A stretch of DNA of 33,567 nucleotides from Prevotella sp. UBA5387 (GCA_002407775.1 DHOP01000025.1:1-33567), one strand, 5' to 3'. Positions 24,760 to 33,395 are shown, numbered from the stretch's first letter. A program made the numbers and translations. Notes: generated from the letters alone by a model not told the origin.

Positions 24760-25602
24760 ATGAATGATCTGTATCTATATATACAGAAAAGTCAAAAAAT
24801 AAGATACATGCAAAAAAGACATACGGACAGGAAGATGTATTTCCGTGACTTGGAGATAACATCTAAGGAGTTTTACATCAGCTACTTGTCAGATTTTACG
24901 GAACTGACACCAAAGAGTAGAATCTTGGAGGTAGGCTGTGGTGAAGGAGGAAACTTAGTTCCCTTTGCACAGTTGGGCTGCAAAGTGACAGGTATAGATA
25001 TTGCCGAATGCAGAATTAAAGAAGCCAAAGCATACTTTTCTGAAATCAGCAATCATGCCACATTTGTATGCTGTGATTTCATGCAATATCCTGTTCCATG
25101 TAATGAAGAGGATAAATATGACGTAATACTATTACATGATGTGATAGAACACGTTCCGACAAAAGAGCCATTTCTTGCACACCTAAGAAAGTTTATGAAA
25201 ACAAAAGGCGTGCTGTTTGTCGGATTCCCCGCATGGCAAATGCCTTTTGGAGGACATCAACAGATTTGCAGAAGCAAACTTTGCTCACATCTGCCATTCA
25301 TTCACTTGCTGCCAAACCCTTTATACAAGTTGTTGCTAAAGACATGCAATGAAGAGAAAGGAACTATGAATGAACTTATGAGCATAAAAGAATGCCGAAC
25401 AAGTATAGAGTTGTTTGAAAGACTCATACACCAATGCGGCTTCTCGGTAACAGACCAAAAACTTTGGTTCATCAATCCTCATTACAAGCAGAAGTTCCAC
25501 CTTACCCCACGACTCTTGCCACATTGTGTCTGGAAGATGAAGTATATCAGAAATTTCTTCACCACTTCATGCTGGTATATATTGACCATAAGCCATAAAT
25601 AG
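24760..25602 (+). CDS. Class I SAM-dependent methyltransferase
   Basis: This is a 280-residue protein from ATG 24760; a TTG at 24745 could add five residues. The Rossmann fold carries motif I ILEVGCGEGGN (about 53-63), the acidic end of strand 2 in VTGIDIAE, and LLHDVIEHVP, typical of the Methyltransf_23/11 group. The C-terminal third (...RTSIELFERLIHQCGFSVTDQKLWFINPHYKQKF...) resembles methyltransferases acting on sugars, lipids or other small molecules; the substrate is unknown. It starts 27 bases after the sigma-barrel gene with no terminator between, so the two are probably co-transcribed. A hairpin terminator follows at 25669-25709. Composition is A/T-rich like its neighbours. Confidence 0.85.
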   Translation: MNDLYLYIQKSQKIRYMQKRHTDRKMYFRDLEITSKEFYISYLSDFTELTPKSRILEVGCGEGGNLVPFAQLGCKVTGIDIAECRIKEAKAYFSEISNHATFVCCDFMQYPVPCNEEDKYDVILLHDVIEHVPTKEPFLAHLRKFMKTKGVLFVGFPAWQMPFGGHQQICRSKLCSHLPFIHLLPNPLYKLLLKTCNEEKGTMNELMSIKECRTSIELFERLIHQCGFSVTDQKLWFINPHYKQKFHLTPRLLPHCVWKMKYIRNFFTTSCWYILTISHK

Positions 25603-25668
25603 AACTTACGTTCTTTAGGCAACCATTAAATCTTTGAAACATTAAATAAGATATACTTAACCATTTCG

Positions 25669-25709
25669 GAAAAGCAGACTCCAAAAATCAGTATTGGAAT
25701 CTGCTTTTC
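25669..25709 (+). terminator. Terminator of the sigma-barrel / methyltransferase operon
   Basis: The arms 25669-25682 and 25696-25709 pair over 14 positions with one mismatch (GAAAAGCAGA / TCTGCTTTTC), with a 13-base loop. The T-rich end of the right arm and TACTTATATA follow. It lies about 65 bases after the methyltransferase stop. Confidence 0.75.
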
Positions 25710-26187
25710 TACTTATATATAAATGTAGGAAAACAGTATGATAGGCTACATTTCTATTGGTTCTTATAGAATAAAAGGGGATGATTGGCAATCACATCCT
25801 TTAAGGGAAGTCGTTTCAACCGTACCCCTTTATGAATTTCGTCCTATAACTCCTATTCACCACATTATGGGGTCAGTTAAAAGCGCCCCTTCCAACCCTT
25901 ATTTCGTGATTCCTGATGTGATTGAAAGTTAAATACGTTAAATCTTACGCTTTTCGTATCTAATCAGAATCCATACGGTCACTTTTCTACCGTTTAGAGC
26001 GTATAATACTGATAATCAACTAATAATAGATACTCCGGATAGATTGTTTTGATAGTTATTTTGACATCAAAATACAACTTGTTTTATTTGCCTGATAATT
26101 TCTCATCAATTGAATCTCTTATTCTAACTCTAATATAGTGTTCATTGAATAGAAAAAAACAAAACCACTTCAACTTCTATGTTGATA

Positions 26188-26239
26188 GGAAAAAACATGC
26201 GACAACATTGCTAGACTGTTGAGGTCTAGCAATGTTGTC
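26188..26239 (-). terminator. Strong terminator of the GH43/GH30 cluster
   Basis: The arms 26201-26216 and 26224-26239 are a perfect 16-bp inverted repeat with a 7-base loop. On the minus strand it is followed by GCATGTTTTTTCC, giving a T-tract (plus A-run around 26190-26195). It lies 15 bases past the leftward GH43 stop. Confidence 0.9.
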
Positions 26240-26254
26240 TCATTAAAATAATAG

Positions 26255-28237
26255 TTAATTGATCAAATAAGTTTTCTCTAATCCCAAATAACTACATTTG
26301 ATGGTAGCCCTTCCCATGACTATAGGGCTAATCTCCACCTTTATAGACGGATCAGTTGCAGTAACCTTCAAAACGGAATTATCTTTTAAAGGTGCATACA
26401 CCTGATAATGCTTGGTATCTGTCAGACCATTGGCATTGGTGCAGAATATAGGAGTGTTTGGGATATTCAGTTGCTTTCCGTCTGCTGTTATTGTAACAGA
26501 AGGAACAATTGGCTGCTCTAAAGTGATATTATTTTTGGAAAAACCAATGCCGTGCAAAGTGAACAAACAATCTGCTCCCTCAGCGACAAGATAAATGGCA
26601 TGTTTCCCTGACAACCCTTCGACAGCTGGAACTGCTACCTTATAATTCTGCATTTCTGCTTTTGCATCAGCAGGGACATTGATGACGGCAATCTCGCGTC
26701 CTTTCCAATCAGCGTTGACGTATGGTCCGTCAAGCATCACGCGTATCTTGAATGCCCCTTTCCCACTGGGAGTAAGGAAGATATTGAGCATCGTGCCATC
26801 ACCTTTCCGTGAACCTTCGAAAGCCTTAACGCCCTTGGCATCTTTGGTCAGACCTCCAAAACCGAAATATTTGAAGCCAACGATTCCGCCATCCTTGATA
26901 TCTTTAAGATCCATGCTGTTGTTCCAGCAATCATGGTTATCCTGCATCCACTGGGTGTCAGACATATAACATGCAAGCCCAGCGGAGTAATAGCGGTAGG
27001 GGGGAAGACCGAAGATCTGGAAGCCCTCACTGGTGACTTCAGCACCGGTGTAGGTCATACCATCTGATGCAGCAGCCGTCCACTCATTCTTCTTTGCATA
27101 GGGATCATAGGCGACAATCTTTACCATTCCACCATCGGCTACCTTCTTTTTGTCCCATGTTATTTTCAAGGGAGCAACCATTGGCTGACGCGCATTGCCA
27201 AATCCACGTGGAGGACGATGATAGAACACGTACCATTGTCCGTTGATCTCTTGTATCGAACCATGAGTATTGTGGGCTGCATTGGTCGTGATGAGGTGTG
27301 AGCCGTCTTCATTGGGCACTACTCCGCGAGAGTCAACCAGTACACCACCCGAACGCCAAGGTCCTAAAGGAGTGTCTCCAAAGGCATATCTCAATGCTGA
27401 GTTAGTAGAGCCTAACCCATAATCAGGACCGCTATACCCAGAGAATACCATCACATATTTATTGCCAACTTGACGAATACTCGATGCCTCAAAGAAATTG
27501 AAGTCACCAGGATTCTGCCCTTTGTATAGTGAAGGGTATTCCGTTCCCTGAGGGTCGAGAATCACACCATAACGCTCACTGGCAGGAATGAAATAATCAT
27601 GTATCTTCGTACCTGGACGAACGCTATACATATTTTCCGGATTCAACTCAATGGCGGTAGAGTGACGGAAGCCATAAAAAGCATAAGCCCTGTATCCTTG
27701 GTTAAAGTCTGGGTCACGCTTGTCCGTAATATTTTCCACAAAGACAGACGGATCAAAATCGATAACCGACCCTGGAAGGCATCGACGCCCATCAGCTGTG
27801 ACGTTGACAGGTGTGAAGGGACCATTGGGTCTGTTGCTCTTACAAACCATCGCCACACGTCCATAACCGCGGGAATGTGGATAGAGATAGTACGTTTTTT
27901 GGCCTGTCACACGGTCTTTCACTTCCACAAGATCAGGTGCATACATAGTGTCCCACTGTCCATCAACGTACCATGAGAAGATAGGACCTTCGTCACGCCA
28001 TTGACTGAGGTCTTCTACAGGTGCCGACCACATACGTATATCATTGCCACAATAGGCTCGATAGGTGATGTCATGCGACCCAATGATATAAGCACGGTAA
28101 TGTCCTGGCATATCGGGGTCCTCAAATACACGTGGCTCGCCGTCTGGAAGATGCTCCCATAACGGCAGATAAGGATTCTGGGCATTCACCACTAGGGTGG
28201 TTAAAAGCGAGAATAATAGATAATAAATTCTTTTCAT
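26255..28237 (-). CDS. Secreted GH43-like glycosidase, large form
   Basis: This protein has 660 residues from the ATG at 28237, which gives a clean signal peptide MKRIYYLLFSLLTTLVVNAQ; an ATG three codons earlier (28246) is possible. Counting from the longer start, residues about 23-390 form the five-bladed propeller of GH43. The probable catalytic base is in FEDPDMPGHY (D43), the modulating Asp in DFDPSVF (D165) and the acid in FFEASS (E253). Residues about 400-580 look like a carbohydrate-binding beta-sandwich, and about 585-660 is a further beta-rich domain (...SVTITADGKQLNIPNTPIF...). GH43 enzymes are mostly arabinofuranosidases, xylosidases or arabinanases; the subfamily cannot be fixed by eye. 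It is last in the minus-strand cluster after a second GH43 and a GH30. Confidence 0.82.
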   Translation of the reverse strand: MKRIYYLLFSLLTTLVVNAQNPYLPLWEHLPDGEPRVFEDPDMPGHYRAYIIGSHDITYRAYCGNDIRMWSAPVEDLSQWRDEGPIFSWYVDGQWDTMYAPDLVEVKDRVTGQKTYYLYPHSRGYGRVAMVCKSNRPNGPFTPVNVTADGRRCLPGSVIDFDPSVFVENITDKRDPDFNQGYRAYAFYGFRHSTAIELNPENMYSVRPGTKIHDYFIPASERYGVILDPQGTEYPSLYKGQNPGDFNFFEASSIRQVGNKYVMVFSGYSGPDYGLGSTNSALRYAFGDTPLGPWRSGGVLVDSRGVVPNEDGSHLITTNAAHNTHGSIQEINGQWYVFYHRPPRGFGNARQPMVAPLKITWDKKKVADGGMVKIVAYDPYAKKNEWTAAASDGMTYTGAEVTSEGFQIFGLPPYRYYSAGLACYMSDTQWMQDNHDCWNNSMDLKDIKDGGIVGFKYFGFGGLTKDAKGVKAFEGSRKGDGTMLNIFLTPSGKGAFKIRVMLDGPYVNADWKGREIAVINVPADAKAEMQNYKVAVPAVEGLSGKHAIYLVAEGADCLFTLHGIGFSKNNITLEQPIVPSVTITADGKQLNIPNTPIFCTNANGLTDTKHYQVYAPLKDNSVLKVTATDPSIKVEISPIVMGRATIKCSYLGLEKTYLIN

Positions 28238-28381
28238 TGATGTCAAAAGATTATGGTGTTATTCAAAATGAGTGTTCTCTTTATAGCTGAGGCTCCATTG
28301 ATGTGATTGTTGATGGAGGTTACTTAGGTCCCGCGAAAGAATTCATGATCAAAACCCAAACAAGGACTTAACCACCTATTT

Positions 28382-29755
28382 CTATTTCTCAAATTTCCAC
28401 CAGTCAAAATTGAACAGTCGAGGCCCTTTTAGTCCATGGAAAACAAAGTAGAGATCATGCTTTCCAGAAACCTCAGAAGTAATGTTACCGCTGAAGGTAC
28501 GCCACTCTTCCCAGCCACCAGTACCAGGAATGTCAAGTGTGGTTAATTTCTGTCCACCAAGGCTATCAAGTCTAACCTCGAGCTGTCCACCTTGTAAAGC
28601 TGAGGCTGCCGATGCCGTGAATGTTCGGGGAGACTCTTTACCAAAGTCCACTTCGCGAACCTTGATAAAATCACCACGATGAATATTGCTCACATAAACT
28701 CCCGTTTTGTCATTCTCATCCGTATTCAAACCCTTGGACCAAGCAATAGTTTCAGCTTCGTTTCGGTTCCATGGACTGAGTGTCCCTATGGGATTTACCC
28801 CTTGGTCAGTATGGTGAATGATCGGAAACGTTCCATCTGCGTTGTATTGGAATTCCTCAACGGCTATGCTTCGTCCAAAGCCTCCGCCACCGGGTAGCTT
28901 ACCGGTATGATAGAAGAAGTAATGATTTCCCTTAAAATCCGCAACGCCGCAGTGATTGGTAAACGATTTAGTGTCTTCTAGTGGCATAATGTTTCCTCTA
29001 TAAGTCCATGGTCCAGTAGGTGTGGGGGCAGTAGAATAAGAGATGTGTTCAGGAACGCCACCGGCGGCGTAGAGCAGGTAGTACTGTTTGTTCCTTTTCA
29101 TCATCCACGGGCCCTCGACATAGGAGTCCTTGTATTTGACATCTTTCTGTCTCAGTTTCGTAGCCGGCGCACCAAATCCTTCTTCAGTCATTTCCATCTT
29201 TTGAACCTCGCCATTGCATGAAATCATGTCTCGGTTTAGTTTGACATAGTAAACCTCAGGATTGCCCCAATATAGCCATGCCTGTCCGTCATCATCTATG
29301 AAGACGGTCGGATCGATATATGCCCAGTTGCCATCAGCCAGCGGACGGCCTATGGCATCACGGAAGGGACCGGTTGGGGAGTCTGCAACGGCTACGCCAA
29401 TAGCCATGGCATTCGTTAGTTTGGAGTGCGCACAGATATACCAATAGAACTTTCCATCACGTTGAATGCATTGTGCTGCCCATGCGCGATCATCAGCCCA
29501 TTTGAAACTGCTCAGGTCAATGGGAGAACCATGGTCTGTCCAGTTCACCATATCGCTGCTGGAATATACACGCCACTCGTTCATCCAGAAGAAATCGGCC
29601 TTATCTTCATCGTGGCCGGTATAGACATACATCTTGTCTCCACACACCATGGGTGCGGGGTCTGTGGTATACCAAGTTTGCACAATGGGGTTTTGAGCCG
29701 TAGCTGCTATGGCGACAAATGACAATAACATTGTCGCGAATTTCTTTCCTGTCAT
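28382..29755 (-). CDS. Secreted GH43 glycosidase with C-terminal CBM6-like domain
   Basis: This 457-residue protein has a signal peptide (MTGKKFATMLLSFVAIAATAQ). The propeller (about 22-320) carries the three GH43 acidic residues in normal settings: D32 in TTDPAPMV, D148 in YIDPTVFIDDDGQAWLYWGN and E214 in YVEGPW. Residues about 335-457 look like a CBM6-type module (...GDFIKVREVDFG...LEVRLDSLGGQKLTTLDIPGTGGWEEW...HDLYFVFHG). This GH43-CBM6 layout is common among beta-xylosidases and arabinofuranosidases acting on arabinoxylan; the exact bond cleaved is inferred. It is 135 bp from the downstream GH43 on the same strand. The minus strand has a -7 box TATTTTTG (plus 29787-29794) about 30 bases upstream, without a clear -33 box. 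Confidence 0.9.
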   Translation of the reverse strand: MTGKKFATMLLSFVAIAATAQNPIVQTWYTTDPAPMVCGDKMYVYTGHDEDKADFFWMNEWRVYSSSDMVNWTDHGSPIDLSSFKWADDRAWAAQCIQRDGKFYWYICAHSKLTNAMAIGVAVADSPTGPFRDAIGRPLADGNWAYIDPTVFIDDDGQAWLYWGNPEVYYVKLNRDMISCNGEVQKMEMTEEGFGAPATKLRQKDVKYKDSYVEGPWMMKRNKQYYLLYAAGGVPEHISYSTAPTPTGPWTYRGNIMPLEDTKSFTNHCGVADFKGNHYFFYHTGKLPGGGGFGRSIAVEEFQYNADGTFPIIHHTDQGVNPIGTLSPWNRNEAETIAWSKGLNTDENDKTGVYVSNIHRGDFIKVREVDFGKESPRTFTASAASALQGGQLEVRLDSLGGQKLTTLDIPGTGGWEEWRTFSGNITSEVSGKHDLYFVFHGLKGPRLFNFDWWKFEK

Positions 29756-30145
29756 ATTACATTAGGATCTCAGTTGTTAGCTTGTGCAAAAATAAGACAA
29801 ATCCCACATACTTTGTTGTCAGCATGTTGCATAAACTTTAGAAAACGTTTCATGATGCAATGTGAACGTTTTTAGTTGTGTTTATTAAGTATAAAGTGGA
29901 GATTTATCGGTTAAGAGCGTTTCCTTAGAGGACATATGGCTAATGATAACAGCCGAAATTCGATAAGGTCCTTACTATAGGGATTCATAATTCATCTTCT
30001 ATAGTCGTCATGTCTTTTAAGGATAGAAGACTAACCATCGCAATTGTTGGTAAACACAAACCCTGTTTACCTGGAATATTCCTTGTGTAATAAAGACCTC
30101 ATGGATCAAAGCTCAAAAAGGAACTTTGATTTGAGGACATATTGT
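29756..30145. other. 390-bp intergenic region between the GH43 and GH30 genes
   Basis: No credible gene is present. The left end holds a minus-strand -7 element TATTTTTG (29787-29794) for the GH43 gene. The right end holds an imperfect hairpin (30097-30136: CCTCA...ATCAAAG pairing with CTTTGAT...TGAGG) that may end the GH30 transcript. The gap suggests GH30 and GH43 are separately transcribed. Confidence 0.5.
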
Positions 30146-31885
30146 TTACTTCAAAAGCTTCTTACCACCAACGATATAAACACCTTGTGGCACAGCATCG
30201 AGGTTTGTCGCATTGTGTTTGATGAGCTTTCCGTCAATGGAGTAAAGATCATTGCTTGTGCCTGACGGCTGATTTAGTTCCTTGATGCCAGTTGTTGACA
30301 AGTCAAAGGTGAGCGTAACAACGGCTCTTTGTGGAATGCTTATAATGTCGTTAATCGAAGTAATCGGATGAACTTTCTCCAATTGCAATGATTTGTAAAG
30401 CTGGCTAGTAATGTATCTTTTGATACTTGAAACATAGTTGTTGTTATCACCAAGATTTACTTGGATGTCCTTAGCGGAATAACTCTGGTTGACGAACACC
30501 GCAACAATCTTGTCTTTATTAGGACTGAGATATGCCGTTCCACACAAACTGTTGATATCTGATGCACCTGTCATATTGATACGTTGATATCCTGGTCGAA
30601 CAAAGAAACTATAATTGCCCAGTGCCCAAAGATTAGGATTGGCAGTCACAATGCCACCATTGGCAATATCGCCATAACTTTCTTGGCTGAATTCATCGCC
30701 CCTTGCATTCAGCCTTAACAGATAAAACCGATTTTTCTGAGCCCATTGTTCCTGTGCCATAGCTGTCCAATATGACCACGAGGATACATTGGCATTGACG
30801 ATGTCACAATAAATCAGTTTGGCCATAAACAGGGCAATATCCATATAAGAGGCTTGGTCGTAGCTAGCAGGGAAACCTGTTTCTGTTTTGGGAGCAGCAT
30901 CAAGCATGCTCCATTCGCTCTGCGTCACACCCAGTTCATATACGTTTGCCTTTGAAGCCACGGTGCTTCGGGTGGTTGTCAAGCCCTGATTGGTCTGGAA
31001 TGTCCAGTAGCTGTGACCTGCCACACGCTTTGCCACGTGAGGTAAATTGCCGATGTATGAGGTGCTAAAACCAGAGTTGAACAACTCATCTATTTGGTCC
31101 CGTGCTCTGCCACTCTCTCCAGTGAGTGCCGTCCAACTACCTGCTTCGGATAATAATATCTTCGTTGTCATCGAACGATTCTGTAATGAACGATTCAACT
31201 CCTTGGTAAGATTGGCAATATTTACATTCTCCCATGGGCTTCCTTCTTGAACTCCAGTCCAATCGTATTGTGGTTCGTTCACCGGAGAGATATAGTTCAC
31301 GTTATAGCCGTTGTCCACAAAATGCTTGCCTACAGTGGCGAGGAACTCTGCGAAATCGTCGTAACAGTCGTCTTTCAGGTTACTGCCACTGATGCCGGCA
31401 TCAGCAAACGCCTTTCCGTTCTTTGTGAAATAGACAGGTGCTGAATTGGAAAAGAGCGTGAAATGCTCTGTTCCATACTCCTTCGCTTTCTGCATGAAGT
31501 ACTGTTGTCCGACAGATTTTGTCCAGTCGTAAGATCCATTGGCATTGAGATAGCTATAACATCTCCGAGTTTTGTCGTCAATACCACTCAGCGATCCTTG
31601 CTCTGCACTACCTGCACCAATATTCACGCGCCATAGCGACAGACCGATTCCTTCTGGGTTTCCATTGGCATCAAACTTTTGAGAGAAGAGCCATTTGGCA
31701 GCTTGTTCCTTGTTGGTGTAGTCAAAATAACGACCTACATAGTCTGCTGTCCAGCAGTCCGACGCTCCGAAATCCTCAATGGTCTGGTAGGTTATTGATG
31801 GATTGATGCTCACGTTTGTGGCAACTTGAGCGTGCAAACTAGAGATAAAAAAGCTCAGTACAATCGTTAAAGACAAGTGTTTCAT
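30146..31885 (-). CDS. Secreted GH30 glycosidase with type IX secretion-like tail
   Basis: This 579-residue protein has a signal peptide (MKHLSLTIVLSFFISSLHAQ). Residues about 25-430 form the GH30 TIM barrel: ...YQTIEDFGASDCWTADYV... near the start, acid/base E204 in SPVNEPQYDW and nucleophile E324 in VTQSEWSML. A side beta-domain follows (about 435-535). The last 35 residues (...NDLYSIDGKLIKHN...VPQGVYIVGGKKLLK) look like the C-terminal sorting domain of type IX secretion substrates. GH30 covers xylanases, glucosylceramidases and beta-1,6-galactanases. The NEPQ...QEG setting recalls the galactanase/xylanase branches, but I cannot assign a substrate. The two GH43 neighbours favour a hemicellulose or arabinan/galactan target. 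Confidence 0.88.
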   Translation of the reverse strand: MKHLSLTIVLSFFISSLHAQVATNVSINPSITYQTIEDFGASDCWTADYVGRYFDYTNKEQAAKWLFSQKFDANGNPEGIGLSLWRVNIGAGSAEQGSLSGIDDKTRRCYSYLNANGSYDWTKSVGQQYFMQKAKEYGTEHFTLFSNSAPVYFTKNGKAFADAGISGSNLKDDCYDDFAEFLATVGKHFVDNGYNVNYISPVNEPQYDWTGVQEGSPWENVNIANLTKELNRSLQNRSMTTKILLSEAGSWTALTGESGRARDQIDELFNSGFSTSYIGNLPHVAKRVAGHSYWTFQTNQGLTTTRSTVASKANVYELGVTQSEWSMLDAAPKTETGFPASYDQASYMDIALFMAKLIYCDIVNANVSSWSYWTAMAQEQWAQKNRFYLLRLNARGDEFSQESYGDIANGGIVTANPNLWALGNYSFFVRPGYQRINMTGASDINSLCGTAYLSPNKDKIVAVFVNQSYSAKDIQVNLGDNNNYVSSIKRYITSQLYKSLQLEKVHPITSINDIISIPQRAVVTLTFDLSTTGIKELNQPSGTSNDLYSIDGKLIKHNATNLDAVPQGVYIVGGKKLLK

Positions 31886-31984
31886 AAAGAAAAGTATTCC
31901 TATTGTGCAGAATATCGTGGTATTATTATTGCAAGTTTGTTCTTCTAAGATCTGTTTTTCAATATATCACTCTGTATCGTTGAC

Positions 31985-32860
31985 CTAACGAGTTTGATTT
32001 CTAAACTCGCTGGGAGTGATACCAGTCTTAATCTTAAACTTTGAGGAGAAATAATCGGGTGACTCGAACCTAAGTTGGTAGGCAATTTGCTTGATGCTAA
32101 GGTTGCTGGTCGTGAGCAGTTCCTTTGCTCGTTGCAAGCGCAGATCCTGCTGATAAAGACAGGGAGAGACACCAGTGAACTCCTTGAAAAGCTTCCGGAA
32201 GTTGCTGTAACTCACACTCATTTCCTTGGCGATTTTCTGAATGGTGAGATCATCCTCGAGCGTCTCGCGTATGCGGTTACGAGCGTGATTAACCATATTC
32301 ACATGTTCTTTATTGCTGTTGAGCTGTAAGTTGCGTTCCAAAGAATACATCAACCCAATGAGCAGATTTACAACGCCCGCAAGTGTCTGTTGCACAAAAG
32401 CACCTTCTTCTTTGGCTGTTTCAAAAGCCAATCGATACATATTGTCAATCCAAGACGAGAACCCGACGTGGTATATTGGCTTTTCAGGAGAAAGAAATCC
32501 GTGTAAAACGCGACTGTCCATATTCTGTCCCTTGAACCCGATCCAATAGCTTTTCCAACCAACTTCTGGAAGAGGGTGGTAGCTATGCCACTCTCCGGGG
32601 AACAAAAGGAATAAGTCTCCTGCCTTTATTTGGGCGTTCTTTACTGTTGACGAGTGGAAAATGCCCTCGCCTTCAGTGAGATAAAGGAGTTGGTATTCAT
32701 TGAGGATGCGACCCTTGCTGAGGTTAAAATAGTAACCATCGGCATGACCATGGGTGGGATAATCATCATCAGGGGCGATTTCTTCATAACCCACGGTAGA
32801 TACGGTAAGCCCCCATAGACCGTCATGAGGATTAGCGACCAAGTATTTGCTTATCTGCAT
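31985..32860 (-). CDS. AraC-family transcriptional regulator
   Basis: This 291-residue protein has an N-terminal cupin-like sensor domain (about 15-160: ...YQLLYLTEGEGIFHSS..., ...AGDLFLLFPGEWHSYHP..., a common sugar-binding AraC type). The C-terminal double helix-turn-helix (about 190-288) has LTIQKIAKEMSVSYSNFRKLFKEFTGVSPCLYQQDLRLQRAKELL and LSIKQIAYQLRFESPDYFSSKFKIKTGITPSEFR segments. It lies 100 bp upstream of the GH30 gene on the same strand and probably controls the GH30/GH43 cluster in response to a sugar released from the substrate. That link is inferred from position. A promoter candidate is at 32892-32923. Confidence 0.9.
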   Translation of the reverse strand: MQISKYLVANPHDGLWGLTVSTVGYEEIAPDDDYPTHGHADGYYFNLSKGRILNEYQLLYLTEGEGIFHSSTVKNAQIKAGDLFLLFPGEWHSYHPLPEVGWKSYWIGFKGQNMDSRVLHGFLSPEKPIYHVGFSSWIDNMYRLAFETAKEEGAFVQQTLAGVVNLLIGLMYSLERNLQLNSNKEHVNMVNHARNRIRETLEDDLTIQKIAKEMSVSYSNFRKLFKEFTGVSPCLYQQDLRLQRAKELLTTSNLSIKQIAYQLRFESPDYFSSKFKIKTGITPSEFRNQTR

Positions 32861-32891
32861 GGTAATCAGGTTCTAGGTAGATTTAATGATG

Positions 32892-32923
32892 CAAAAATAA
32901 GAAAATAATGTCAGAAGCCCAAG
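32892..32923 (-). promoter_or_regulatory. Promoter of the AraC-family regulator gene
   Basis: The minus strand reads TATTTTTG (plus 32892-32899), a perfect TAnnTTTG box, and CTTG (plus 32920-32923), one base off TTTG, 20 bases upstream. The gene starts about 30 bases downstream. An identical -7 octamer precedes the GH43 gene at 29787-29794. Confidence 0.5.
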
Positions 32924-33016
32924 TCTAATGATACCTTTTTTGCTCAGCGAAACAATAAAAGATGTGGTAAATTGTTAATCGGAGCAGCCATTATCTATCT
33001 CCTTTCGATGGTATTT

Positions 33017-33343
33017 TTAAAATCGAATGCGGTCTATTTGATACATGAAAATCTTCTTCTTTTGCTTATTTTCGTTATTCTTCAAGAAGCAAACTAAGAC
33101 TATTTCAGTTATGATAACAGGCGGTTGTATTTTGACAAGGCCACGATAAAAGTGTAAATAATATTCGAATAATTTAGCTGAAGCATCTTGCTTTCCAATC
33201 ATAAATGTGCTTTCATGAAAGAACAAAAATCCGCGTTCAGTATATCTATCGCATGTGGAATCTTGGTTGAAACGTGATGGGTTTGCGATAAGTGCCGAAT
33301 GGCATCGCGTTAAGGCCGTAAACGCACTCCCTTTAGTACTCAA
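33017..33343 (-). CDS. Unproven 108-residue ORF, possibly part of a dispersed repeat
   Basis: The frame has an ATG start, but the product has no signal peptide and no recognised domain. Its composition (RCHSALIANPSRF, ERGFLFFHESTFMIGKQDASAK) looks like a translated intergenic repeat rather than a folded protein. From memory, similar short hypothetical ORFs recur in Prevotella genomes; I cannot verify this. Its first codons overlap the palindrome cluster at 33275-33395, further arguing against a real gene. Confidence 0.2.
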   Translation of the reverse strand: MSTKGSAFTALTRCHSALIANPSRFNQDSTCDRYTERGFLFFHESTFMIGKQDASAKLFEYYLHFYRGLVKIQPPVIITEIVLVCFLKNNENKQKKKIFMYQIDRIRF

Positions 33344-33395
33344 TCGCAGTGCGTTTAAGCACTAATCGCAGTGCCAAAGGGCACTTTACGCGTGT
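33275..33395. repeat. Cluster of short GTGC/GCAC palindromes
   Basis: The sequence has two direct copies of AATCGCAGTGC (33342-33352 and 33364-33374). Each is followed by a GTGC-N6-GCAC palindrome (33349-33362 and 33371-33384). A degenerate relative, AGTGCC-GAAT-GGCAT, lies near 33291-33305. This looks like a structured dispersed repeat or the 3' end of an unseen transcript. Confidence 0.6.

Larger units (their letters stand above)
25603..26254. other. 652-bp A/T-rich intergenic region
   Basis: It separates the accessory island from the glycosidase cluster. It contains the methyltransferase terminator (25669-25709), the GH43 terminator (26188-26239) and one 64-codon open frame (25738-25932). 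That frame has an ATG but no recognisable family, so I treat it as unproven. No other structure stands out. Confidence 0.55.
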
